From positions 185,433 through 249,432 of the forward strand of contig UCCS01000008.1 in assembly GCA_900470965.1 (NCBI GenBank): DNA of 64,000 bases. The letters are read 5' to 3'. Below, in pieces: positions 34,931 to 43,247 of the stretch. The DNA is from Hyphomicrobiales bacterium. GTDB taxonomy: Bacteria; Pseudomonadota; Alphaproteobacteria; Rhizobiales; Rhizobiaceae. A program made the position numbers and the translations under genes. Under the pieces are notes generated by a model. It was given only the letters and a program-made list of their open reading frames with translations, was not told the DNA's origin and made no database searches. How positions within the stretch are numbered: the stretch's first letter is position 1; every line of letters begins with the position of its first letter.

Positions 34931-35937
34931 TGGGCATGCCGAACGAGAATGGCGGGCTGGTCGTGCGCGGCCTGACGACGACTTTCGACACGCCGCGCGG
35001 ACAGGCGATTGCCGCCGCCGATGTCGATTTCGACGTGGCGCCGGGCGAAGTCGTCGGGCTCGTCGGCGAATCCGGCTCGGGCAAGAGCGTCACGCTGCGC
35101 TCCATCATGAGACTGATCCGCCAACCAGGACACGTGAGCGGCCGTGTCGAATGGCGCGGCCGCGATCTCGTCGCCATGCCGGCCGAAGAACTACGCAAGG
35201 TTCGCGGCGGCGAGATCGCGATGATCTTCCAGGAGCCGACGACGGCACTGAACCCGGTCTTGCCGGTCGGCATGCAGATCGAGGAGAATCTCGCCGCTCA
35301 CATGACGCTGAATGCCAGGGAGCGCAAAGCGCGCGCGCTGGAACTGATGAACATCGTCGGCATACCCGCCGCCGAGCGGCGCCTGCTGGAGTATCCGCAT
35401 CAGTTTTCGGGGGGCATGCGCCAGCGTGCCATGATCGCCATCGCGCTCGCCTGTTCGCCAAAGCTCCTCTTGGCCGACGAGCCGACGACGGCGCTCGACG
35501 TCACGATCCAGGACCAGATCCTGAAACTGCTGCTCGACCTGCGCGACCGGCTCTCCATGAGCGTCGTGCTCGTCACCCACGACCTCGGCGTCGTCGCCGC
35601 GACCTGCGACCGCATGGCGGTCATGTATGCGGGCCGTATCGTCGAGACCGGAACAGTCGTCGACGTCTTCAACAAGCCGCTCCACCCCTATACCCGCGGC
35701 TTGCTCGGCTCGGTGCCCCGCTCGGGCGCTTCCCGCACGGTGCTGCAATCGATCGAGGGCACACCGCCAAGCCTCACCAATCTGCCGGATGGATGCGCCT
35801 TCCATCCGCGCTGCAAGTTTGCAACCGAACACTGTCTGAGAGAACGGCCGCCGTTGGGGGCCGTCGTCGCCTCTGGGGAGCGTATGGTTGCCTGTTTCCA
35901 CCATGAGCTCGTGGCTGCGGCGGAGGCGATCATTTGA
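34927..35937 (+). CDS. Dpp/Opp-type ABC transporter ATPase (DppD type)
   Basis: 336 aa. Walker [10 protein letters not shown] loop [13 protein letters not shown], signature [15 protein letters not shown], Walker [13 protein letters not shown] and H loop VTHDLG. The C-terminal oligo_HPY region with [14 protein letters not shown] cysteines marks DppD-type subunits. Overlaps flanking genes by 4 bp. Confidence 0.94.
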   Translation: MMGMPNENGGLVVRGLTTTFDTPRGQAIAAADVDFDVAPGEVVGLVGESGSGKSVTLRSIMRLIRQPGHVSGRVEWRGRDLVAMPAEELRKVRGGEIAMIFQEPTTALNPVLPVGMQIEENLAAHMTLNARERKARALELMNIVGIPAAERRLLEYPHQFSGGMRQRAMIAIALACSPKLLLADEPTTALDVTIQDQILKLLLDLRDRLSMSVVLVTHDLGVVAATCDRMAVMYAGRIVETGTVVDVFNKPLHPYTRGLLGSVPRSGASRTVLQSIEGTPPSLTNLPDGCAFHPRCKFATEHCLRERPPLGAVVASGERMVACFHHELVAAAEAII

Positions 35938-36950
35938 ACGCGAACCTTCCCATTCTTTCGATTGACGGCATCTCGAAGCGTTTTGCTGGCCCTTATTCCC
36001 TGACGCGCAGACTCCAGGGAAAGCCTTCGCTCGCGGTCCATGCGCTACGCGACGTCTCGCTGCAGATCCACCGCGGCGAAACACTCGGGATCGTCGGCGA
36101 ATCCGGCTGTGGAAAATCGACGCTGGCGCGCTGTTTGGTGCGCCTGCACGAGCCGGATGGCGGAGCGATCCGCTTCGAGGGCAAAGATATCGGCACGCTC
36201 CGCGGCGGCGAACGTCGCGCCTTCAACCGGCGCGTCCAGATGATCTTCCAGGATCCCTACGGCTCGCTCAACCCGCGCATGACCGTCTCGCAGATCCTCG
36301 GCGAAGCGCTTTCCGTTCACAAGATGCGGCCAAAGCCCCAGATCGAGGATCGCATCGCCGAACTCCTGGAACTGGTGCGCCTACCACAGGACGCGGTCGC
36401 ACGCTATCCACATGAGTTTTCCGGTGGCCAGCGCCAGCGCATCGGTATTGCAAGAGCACTCGCCGTCGAGCCCGACGTTATCGTCGCCGACGAACTGGTT
36501 TCGGCGCTCGACGTCTCGGTGCAGGCGCAGGTCGTCAATCTGCTTCTGCAACTGCAGGAGCAATTGCACCTCACCGTCATTTTTGTCGCCCATGATCTAC
36601 GCCTCGTGCGCCACATCTCGCATCGGGTGGCCGTCATGTATCTCGGCCAGGTGGCAGAGGTGAGCACCTCGGAAGGCCTCTTCACCGCCCCGCGCCACCC
36701 TTATTCCAAGGCCCTGCTCGATGCCGCACCCGAACTCGATCCCTCACGCCGCAGCCGCACGGTTGCCGCCCGCGGCGAACTGCCGAGCCCGCTTGAGGTG
36801 CCGCCCGGGTGCGCCTTCGCAAGCCGCTGCCCGCATGCCTTCGACCGCTGCAAGGTCGAGCGACCACTCCTGACGCCACGTGGCCACGGCCAACTTGCTG
36901 CCTGCCACCGTGAAGACTTCGGGGCACCTGCGCTCCAACAGGATAGATAA
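35934..36950 (+). CDS. Dpp/Opp-type ABC transporter ATPase (DppF type)
   Basis: 338 aa. Walker [15 protein letters not shown] loop MIFQDPYGSLNPR, signature FSGGQRQRIGIARAL, Walker B VIVADELVSALD, then CAFASRCPHAFDRC. The start TTG 35934 overlaps the DppD-type stop by 4 bp. The Walker B Pro of DEP is Leu here (DELVSALD), a mild oddity. Completes a five-gene transporter. Confidence 0.93.
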   Translation: MNANLPILSIDGISKRFAGPYSLTRRLQGKPSLAVHALRDVSLQIHRGETLGIVGESGCGKSTLARCLVRLHEPDGGAIRFEGKDIGTLRGGERRAFNRRVQMIFQDPYGSLNPRMTVSQILGEALSVHKMRPKPQIEDRIAELLELVRLPQDAVARYPHEFSGGQRQRIGIARALAVEPDVIVADELVSALDVSVQAQVVNLLLQLQEQLHLTVIFVAHDLRLVRHISHRVAVMYLGQVAEVSTSEGLFTAPRHPYSKALLDAAPELDPSRRSRTVAARGELPSPLEVPPGCAFASRCPHAFDRCKVERPLLTPRGHGQLAACHREDFGAPALQQDR

Positions 36951-36952
36951 CC

Positions 36953-38467
36953 ATGAGCTATGCCGTTTTCGAAACCGAGATTGCCAGGATCAACGATATC
37001 CTTTGCGCCGTGAACCTGCTCACGTGGGATGCGCGCACCATGATGCCGCCAGGCAGTGTCGATGCGCGCGGCAAGCAGATAGCCACGCTTGTCAGCCTCG
37101 CCCGCGATCTTGCCACAAGCGACAAATTGCAACGCGCCATTGAGGACGCGCGCTCGGAACTGTCGGGCATCAATGCCGCCAATCCGCGCCGCCTCGCGGT
37201 CGAACAGGCAGCCGCCGCAATCGACACGCTCTCGCGTATTTCCGCCTCTCTCGTCAGCGCCGCGGCCGAACTGAAAACGGTTGCCCAGGCGGCCTGGAGC
37301 AAGGCCCGCGCTATCAATGATTTCGCCGGTTTCGTCCCCCTTCTCGAACGCACGATGGAGATACAGCGCGAGATCGCCGCCGACATCGGCTACGAGGAAC
37401 ATCCCTATGATGCGCTCGTCGCAACCTACGAGCCAGGCATGAGCTGGTCGCGGCTGCGCGGCTTTTATGGCGAATTGCGCGACGGTCTGCTGCCGCTGCT
37501 CGCTCGCGCGAAAGAAGCAAAAGTCCGCTCCGAAATTCTCGACCGCGCCTATCCCGTCGACCGGCAGCGGGCGTTCTCCAGCCTGATCTCTACCCGCTTC
37601 GGCTATGATTTCAATCGCGGTCGCCTCGACGACACGGTCCATCCTTTCGAGATTTCCTTTACGCGTTCCGACGTGCGCATCACCGGCCGCTTCCGCGAGA
37701 CCTGGCTGCCCGGCGGCCTCTTTGCCGTCTGGCATGAGGCAGGTCACGGCATCTACGAGCAGGGCATATCGGAAGCCTTCAGCCGTTCAACCTTCACCAC
37801 CGATTTCGTCAATCTCTATGCCGTCGGTGGCACCAGTTTCGGCACGCATGAATCTCAGTCTCGCCTCTGGGAAAACCGCGTCGGTCGCTCCCGCCGCTTC
37901 TGGGAGCTGAACTTCGCCGACTTGCAGAACACCTTCCCCGACCAGCTCTTCGATGTCACGGCGGAGGATTTCTGGCGGGCGGTCAATGCCGCGCGGCCGG
38001 GTTTCATCCGTGTCGAGGCCGACGAACTGACCTATGACCTTCACATCATGCTGCGTTCGGAGATCGAGGCCGGGCTGATGGCGGGCGAGATCCGCGTCGC
38101 CGATCTGCCTGAGATCTGGCGCGAGAAGATCAAGGCCTATCTTGGCCTCGATGTGCCGAACGATACGCTCGGCGTGCTCCAGGATGTCCATTGGTCGTCG
38201 GGCATGGTGGGTTCCTTCCCCACCTATACGATCGGCAACATCATGTCCTCCCAGTTCTTCGCCGCCGCTCGCAAAGAGACGTCGATCGAGCGCGGGCTGG
38301 AAGCGGGCGACTATCTGCCGCTGAAGACCTGGCTAAACGACAATGTCCATCAATACGGGCGGTCGAAAAGCCCGAGCCAACTGCTGGTGGATGCAACGGG
38401 GCAAGACCTCTCCGTCGCTGCTTACATCAGCGATCTCGCGCGCAAGGTCGAAGACCTCACCGTCTGA
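36953..38467 (+). CDS. Carboxypeptidase Taq (M32) metallopeptidase
   Basis: 504 aa, the usual M32 length. Family motifs are visible: HPF near residue 230, SDVRITGRF near 239, and the zinc site HEAGH at 261-265, followed by FEESQSR-equivalent THESQSRLWEN. It removes C-terminal residues from short peptides in the cytoplasm. It starts 2 bp after the DppF-type gene, so it should process peptides imported by this transporter. Confidence 0.95.
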   Translation: MSYAVFETEIARINDILCAVNLLTWDARTMMPPGSVDARGKQIATLVSLARDLATSDKLQRAIEDARSELSGINAANPRRLAVEQAAAAIDTLSRISASLVSAAAELKTVAQAAWSKARAINDFAGFVPLLERTMEIQREIAADIGYEEHPYDALVATYEPGMSWSRLRGFYGELRDGLLPLLARAKEAKVRSEILDRAYPVDRQRAFSSLISTRFGYDFNRGRLDDTVHPFEISFTRSDVRITGRFRETWLPGGLFAVWHEAGHGIYEQGISEAFSRSTFTTDFVNLYAVGGTSFGTHESQSRLWENRVGRSRRFWELNFADLQNTFPDQLFDVTAEDFWRAVNAARPGFIRVEADELTYDLHIMLRSEIEAGLMAGEIRVADLPEIWREKIKAYLGLDVPNDTLGVLQDVHWSSGMVGSFPTYTIGNIMSSQFFAAARKETSIERGLEAGDYLPLKTWLNDNVHQYGRSKSPSQLLVDATGQDLSVAAYISDLARKVEDLTV

Positions 38468-38516
38468 GGGTAGTGAGGTCTTTCACTTACTTGTTTAATA
38501 AGCTTGCCTGAGACGG

Positions 38517-39074
38517 CTAGCCGATCAGCAGCTTGACCCAGGCCTCGACATCATCGCCGCTGCTCATGTCCGGGCGTACCAGCCCGTCGATCATGAAGGT
38601 CGGCGAGACATGAATACCGTTCTGACGGGCATATTTGCAATGCCACTTGATCTCCCGGTCGAGATCGGGAATGGCGAAGGCTTCCTTCAGCGCAACACCG
38701 CTATAGCGCTCGAGGCGCTCGATGATCTGGTTCGGCGTCACATCCATGTTCGGGCCGCCGGCGTGACGCTCGAACTCGAATTCCTCGCGATGGGCGGCAA
38801 CGGCCGCCATGACCTTCTTCGCAGTCTCCTTGCCGCCTTCCAGCGTCGATGCCGCCAGGATAGAGCGTACGATCACGCCGGAGTAGAGATGCCATGGCTG
38901 CGACTGTAGCCGGATCTTCACTGTGATCTTTTCCGCACCGGCTTGCTCCAGAAGCGTATCCAGCTTCTTGAACGTCCTGACGGAATAAGGGCAGGTCGGC
39001 TCCAGAAAGGCCTCGAAAACCCGTGGTCCAGAACCCCAAACGAGCGGGTCTGCCTGCCAGGAAGTCGTCGTCAT
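38517..39074 (-). CDS. DsbA-like thioredoxin-fold protein with single active-site Cys
   Basis: 185 aa. Thioredoxin fold: VFEAFLEPTCPYSVRTFKKLD, a helical insertion, and the cis-Pro loop HVSPTFMIDG. The redox motif is CPYS, not CxxC, so disulfide oxidase activity is unlikely; a monothiol reductase, glutathione- or isomerase-like role is possible. No signal peptide. ATG 39074 has AGAGG at 8 nt; ATG 39080 is an alternative. Confidence 0.8.
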   Translation of the reverse strand: MTTTSWQADPLVWGSGPRVFEAFLEPTCPYSVRTFKKLDTLLEQAGAEKITVKIRLQSQPWHLYSGVIVRSILAASTLEGGKETAKKVMAAVAAHREEFEFERHAGGPNMDVTPNQIIERLERYSGVALKEAFAIPDLDREIKWHCKYARQNGIHVSPTFMIDGLVRPDMSSGDDVEAWVKLLIG

Positions 39075-39262
39075 ATTCATGTCCTCTTGTCCTGCGGAAC
39101 GATATTACCAGCCACCATAATCAACGGCGCAGCCGGCGTCGCTGATGATAAGGTTGTTTCCCGTTCTATTTATTCACGGTGTCATGAAAGGCATAAGACC
39201 GTTTGGCCTGTCATGCCTCTTTCACAAATGCATCGAGCCGCTATGCTGTCGTCACGGATAAA

Positions 39263-39550
39263 ATGATGGGTAAATCAGTGATGCAGGTACGGCAGGGCGA
39301 ATTGCGCGAGCGAATGACGATCCTGGGCGATGTCAATGCCGCCTCGTTCATCCCGTGGATCCGCCGCCATGCCGACAAGCTTGGACTTTCCCAGGATTTC
39401 TTTCACACCGGCGCCGACCGAATCGAACTTGAGGTCGCGGGGCCAGTGGAACTGATCGACATGCTGGAAATGGGGTGTTCGCTTGGCCCGATCGACGTCT
39501 GGGTGGATGAGATTCAGCGCAGGATTGTAGATCCCGCCGACACACCGTAA
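39263..39550 (+). CDS. Acylphosphatase-like protein lacking catalytic residues
   Basis: 95 aa with the acylphosphatase ferredoxin-like fold: ERMTILGDVNAASFIPWIRRHADKLG and DRIELEVAGP. The strand-loop that normally ends in a catalytic Arg (GxVQGVxFR) reads GDVNAASFI, and the second-motif Asn (GWVRN) is also replaced. It is thus probably not an acylphosphatase. Start uncertain between ATG 39263, 39266 and 39281. Confidence 0.65.
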   Translation: MMGKSVMQVRQGELRERMTILGDVNAASFIPWIRRHADKLGLSQDFFHTGADRIELEVAGPVELIDMLEMGCSLGPIDVWVDEIQRRIVDPADTP

Positions 39551-39700
39551 CGCAGGCCGCATTGATCCCCTGCCCTTTATTTAATCATTGTTGCCAATGC
39601 GATTTTTTTATGCAAGCCTCTGGAAACTGAGGCCGCAAGCTCGGCGACAGTGCGCGGCCAACAGCGCTAAAGCCTTGGTAAAATTGGGGAATCATAGGTT

Positions 39701-40342
39701 ATGCCATCTGCTACGGCCGGCTCCTGGACGCCTGTCGCCCTTTCTGCTGATCTGCCGCCGGCGACCGTGATGCCGGCCTGGACACCGGCGGGATCGATCG
39801 CTCTCTGGCGCAGCCAGTCCGGACGCGCATCGGCATCGTCGGATCGCTGTCCCCATCGCGGGATGCGATTGTCCCATGGCTTCGTGCGCGGCGAGGCGCT
39901 CTCCTGTATCTATCATGGCTGGAGCTATTCTCCGGCGGGAGGATGTATCCGCATCCCCGCCCATCCCGATCTCGTGCCGCCGGAAACGATCCGTGTCGCG
40001 GTCCACAAGGTCGCGGAATCGGATGGTGTCATCTGGGTGGCTGTTGGCGAGCCGGCGGCCCAGCCGCCACGCTTTGACGATCTCGTGCCGTTGCGCTCGC
40101 TGACTATCGAGTCGGATATTGGCGCACTCGAAGACGCAGCTGGGGCCAAAGTCGATTCGGACGGGTTTATCCGCATCGCCGATCTTCCCTGGGTCCGGCT
40201 GCTGTTGGCTGAGCAGATCAATCGCACGCTCGTTCACGTCATGATCGAGAAGGATCGCAGCCCGGCAGACCGTGTTGCCGCGTCCCGTATCGCCGAGGCT
40301 GTGCGCCGCCAGGCGGAAGCGCGGCGCAAGGAGGTCGCATGA
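39701..40342 (+). CDS. Stand-alone Rieske [2Fe-2S] protein
   Basis: 213 aa. One Rieske domain (about 5-120) with complete ligands: Cys50 and His52 in CPHRG, Cys69 and His72 in CIYHGWSY. A helical, basic C-terminal tail of about 60 residues follows instead of an oxygenase catalytic domain. It overlaps the catalytic-subunit gene by 4 bp. Expected role: carry electrons to that subunit's iron, as the extra N-terminal Rieske domain of NdmD does for NdmC. It is soluble and cytoplasmic. Confidence 0.88.
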   Translation: MPSATAGSWTPVALSADLPPATVMPAWTPAGSIALWRSQSGRASASSDRCPHRGMRLSHGFVRGEALSCIYHGWSYSPAGGCIRIPAHPDLVPPETIRVAVHKVAESDGVIWVAVGEPAAQPPRFDDLVPLRSLTIESDIGALEDAAGAKVDSDGFIRIADLPWVRLLLAEQINRTLVHVMIEKDRSPADRVAASRIAEAVRRQAEARRKEVA

Positions 40343-41187
40343 TGAAGGCTGGCGCGATGATCGACGAGTGGTATCCGGTTGGCCTCTTTTCCCAACTCAC
40401 CGAGACAGGGACCAAAACCGCTCTGATGGGCGAACCCATCGAAGTGGCGCGCACATCCGATGGCAATGCGCTGGTGACATACTCCGATGGGCGCAGCCTC
40501 CCGGTTCGTGTCCGCTACGGCCATGTCTGGTCTTCCCTCGGCAACCCCGCCAAGGAGCTTTTTGCCATTCCCGAGGCGGATCAGCCTGGCCGCCGCTTCG
40601 TCGATGTCGGCGTGGTACGGGTGCGCTGTTCACCGTTGCGGGCGGTGGAGAACTTTCTCGACATCGCCCATTTCCCCTTCGTCCACACCGATATTCTCGG
40701 CGCCGAGCCACATACGGAAGTCGAGAATTACAAGGTTGAGATCCGCGAAGACGAGGATGAGGTCTGGGCGACGCAGGTGAAGTTCTACCAGCCGCAGGCC
40801 GCCAAGTCGGCGAGTGGCGGGATCACTACCGAATATATGTACCGCGTGCCGGCGCCGACCTGCTCGGTGCTCTACAAGACCTGCCCTCCCCGGCCGGGCG
40901 AATGGGATGTCATTACCCTCTTCGTGCAGCCGCTTGCAGAAGACCTTTGCGACGTATGGCCATGGATGGCCCTTTTTGATGACGAAACGCCGATGACAGA
41001 CCTCATCCATTTTCAGCAGATGATCTTCCTGCAGGATCGCTCGATCCTCGAAAACCAGATCCCTTCCCTGCTTCCGCTCGACCCCGGCATGGAAATCCCG
41101 ACCAGGGCCGATCTAACGTCGGTCGCCTACAGACGCTGGCTCAAGCGCCATAACTATACCTACGGTGCACAGTTGGTCGCGCAATGA
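40339..41187 (+). CDS. Rieske-oxygenase catalytic subunit without Rieske ligands (NdmC-like)
   Basis: 282 aa. The mononuclear-iron domain is intact: ENFLDIAHFPFVHTD gives Asp108, His111 and His116, and QDRSILENQ gives Asp233, with the VanA/Ndm-type tail RADLTSVAYRRWLKRH. The first 90 residues keep the strand pattern of a Rieske domain (DEWYPVGLFSQL ... VRVRYGHVW) but contain no C-x-H or C-x-x-H. The cluster must come from the 213-residue Rieske protein encoded just before it. Probable N- or O-demethylase or hydroxylase of a small heterocycle. Confidence 0.85.
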   Translation: MMKAGAMIDEWYPVGLFSQLTETGTKTALMGEPIEVARTSDGNALVTYSDGRSLPVRVRYGHVWSSLGNPAKELFAIPEADQPGRRFVDVGVVRVRCSPLRAVENFLDIAHFPFVHTDILGAEPHTEVENYKVEIREDEDEVWATQVKFYQPQAAKSASGGITTEYMYRVPAPTCSVLYKTCPPRPGEWDVITLFVQPLAEDLCDVWPWMALFDDETPMTDLIHFQQMIFLQDRSILENQIPSLLPLDPGMEIPTRADLTSVAYRRWLKRHNYTYGAQLVAQ

Positions 41188-41843
41188 AGCTCTACGACTA
41201 CATTCTCTCGCCGAGCTGCTACAAGATCCGCCTGATGGCCGCGATCCTCGGCGTCAAGCTGGACATCCGGCCGGTCGATTTCCATCCTGGCGCCGAACAT
41301 CGCGGACCCGAGCTCCTGGCGCTCAATCCGGCAGGTTCCATACCGATCCTCCAGGATGGCGATCTCGTCCTGACGGAATCCTCAGCCATCCTCGCCTATC
41401 TCGCCGCCAAAAGCGCACCGGAATGGTTAGGCACCAGCACACCTGAGGAGACGGCACGGGTTCAGCAGTGGCTCTCCTTCTCGCACCGGCTGACGGCGAA
41501 CCTCGGCGGCGCGCGGCTGCACGAGATGCTGCTGCGCCCGGGCAATATCGAGACCCTGCAGACGCAGGGGACCGCAGCATTGCGTGAGCTGGAAGCCGGT
41601 CTCTTCGAACAGCAGCTTCGTGGCATGCGCTTCCTGGCATCGAACCGTGCCACGATCGCCGACATCGCCTGCTTCCCCTATGTGGCGCTTGCACCTGATG
41701 GCGGCATCTCGCTCGATCCCTACGCAACGATCCGGTTGTGGCTGCGCGCCATCCGAAGCATCGACGGTTTCATCGAAATGCCCGGCATCCACCGACTGCA
41801 CGAGCTAAAGCCCGATCCCCATCCTGCGAAGGAGGAAAGCTGA
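41184..41843 (+). CDS. Glutathione S-transferase family protein (NdmE-like position)
   Basis: 219 aa. N-terminal thioredoxin-like domain with SPSCYKIRLMAAILGV, the cis-Pro LNPAGSIPIL and ESSAI; C-terminal helical domain to the end. Overlaps the oxygenase gene by 4 bp. In the Pseudomonas N7-demethylase a GST homologue (NdmE) is a structural partner of the NdmC subunit. The same gene adjacency here suggests the same scaffold role rather than detoxification. Confidence 0.88.
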   Translation: MKLYDYILSPSCYKIRLMAAILGVKLDIRPVDFHPGAEHRGPELLALNPAGSIPILQDGDLVLTESSAILAYLAAKSAPEWLGTSTPEETARVQQWLSFSHRLTANLGGARLHEMLLRPGNIETLQTQGTAALRELEAGLFEQQLRGMRFLASNRATIADIACFPYVALAPDGGISLDPYATIRLWLRAIRSIDGFIEMPGIHRLHELKPDPHPAKEES

Positions 41844-41844
41844 T

Positions 41845-43224
41845 ATGGCCGGCTACCTCCTGAAGAACTGCGCAGCCGTCATCGTCGACGAGGGCAACGG
41901 ACCAAGTGTGCGCCGGAACGTGGACGTGCTGACCAATGGTTCGGCGATCCAGGCAATTGGCGCGAACCTGTCGCAGGAGCCCCTGCCTTCCGGCACGATC
42001 GTCCAGGATGCCACCGGCTGGTTCGTCTATCCGGGCCTCGTCAACACGCATCACCATTTCTTCCAGTGCTTCGTGCGCAACCGGGCCGATCTCGACTGGA
42101 CGAAACTGTCGGTCATCGAATGGCTGGACCGGATCTACCCGATCTTCTCGCGGTTAAATGAGGATTGCTTCTACCATTCCTCAGTCACCGCCATGGCCGA
42201 GATGATCAAACATGGCTGCACAACGGCCTTCGACCATCAATATTGCTTCCCCCGCCATGCCGGAAAACGCCTGATCGACCGCCAGTTCGAGGCGGCTGAG
42301 CTTCTTGGCATGCGCTTCCATGCAGGCCGCGGCGGCAACACGCTGCCGAAGTCCGAGGGGTCGACGATCCCGGATGCCATGCTGGAAACGACGGACGAAT
42401 TCATCGCCGATTGCGCCCGGCTGATTGACAGCTACCACGATGCCAGCCCCTTCAGCATGCGGCAGGTGGTTGTTGCCCCCTGCCAGCCGGTCAACTGCTA
42501 CCGTGAGACCTTCGTCGAATCCGTAGCACTTGCCCGTGACCGCGGGGTATTTCTGCACACGCATGTTGGCGAAGGGGAAAGCCCTGTCATTGAGGCGCGG
42601 CACGGCATGCGCACCGTAGATTACTGCGCTGAACTGGGCTTTGCCGGCCCGGATACCTTCTATGCCCATTGCTGGGAACTGACGCATGACGAATTGCGTA
42701 AGATGGCGGCAAATGGCACCGGCGTCTCTCATTGCCCCGAGCCGGTCTATCTTGTCGGCGCCGAGGTCACCGACATTCCGGCAATGTCGGCCGTTGGCCT
42801 GCGCGTCGGGCTCGGCTGCGATGGGGCTGCCTCGAACGACAATTCGAACCTCATGCACTGCATCCATTCCGCCTATATGCTGCAATGCCTGGCGGCATCG
42901 ACGCGCAGTCATCCGGTTCCGCCGCCGGTCGACTTCCTGAGCTACGCAACGACGGGCGGCGCAAGCCTACTCGGACGCAGCGATATCGGCCGTCTTGCGC
43001 CGGGCATGGCCGCCGATCTCTTCGCGATCGATACGCGGCGGATGGATTTTGTCGGCACGCGGCACGATCCGCTGAGCCTGATCGCCAAGGTCGGGATCGG
43101 CATGCCGACCGACCTCACCATGATCAATGGGCGCATCGTCTGGCAGGCAGGCGAATTCACCGGCCTCGACGAATTCAAGCTTTTTGCGGACGCCGAAGCG
43201 GCGCTCGCGACCGTCGAATTTTGA
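41845..43224 (+). CDS. 8-oxoguanine/isoxanthopterin-deaminase-like amidohydrolase
   Basis: 459 aa amidohydrolase of the TrzN/8-oxoguanine deaminase branch. Metal and catalytic residues: GLVNTHHHFFQ, HTHVGE, AHCWELT, and GLGCDGAASNDNSNL. Such enzymes hydrolytically deaminate guanine-like rings (8-oxoguanine, isoxanthopterin). AAGGAGGA lies 8 nt before ATG 41845. The gene directly follows the GST gene, so it is part of the same operon and points to a purine- or pterin-like substrate. Confidence 0.88.
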   Translation: MAGYLLKNCAAVIVDEGNGPSVRRNVDVLTNGSAIQAIGANLSQEPLPSGTIVQDATGWFVYPGLVNTHHHFFQCFVRNRADLDWTKLSVIEWLDRIYPIFSRLNEDCFYHSSVTAMAEMIKHGCTTAFDHQYCFPRHAGKRLIDRQFEAAELLGMRFHAGRGGNTLPKSEGSTIPDAMLETTDEFIADCARLIDSYHDASPFSMRQVVVAPCQPVNCYRETFVESVALARDRGVFLHTHVGEGESPVIEARHGMRTVDYCAELGFAGPDTFYAHCWELTHDELRKMAANGTGVSHCPEPVYLVGAEVTDIPAMSAVGLRVGLGCDGAASNDNSNLMHCIHSAYMLQCLAASTRSHPVPPPVDFLSYATTGGASLLGRSDIGRLAPGMAADLFAIDTRRMDFVGTRHDPLSLIAKVGIGMPTDLTMINGRIVWQAGEFTGLDEFKLFADAEAALATVEF

Positions 43225-43247
43225 AGAACCAAAAGAGGGGAACTGAC

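Noticed and set aside
39701..41187. Rieske and catalytic genes as one oxygenase broken by a frameshift
   Set aside because: The second protein has its own N-terminal Rieske-like but ligand-free domain, the first has a 60-residue tail after its Rieske domain, and they are joined by a normal ATGA overlap.
42732..43247. Upstream in-frame extension of the BMP binding protein
   Set aside because: The extension overlaps the deaminase gene; a Tat-type signal peptide and good ribosome site fix the start at 43248.
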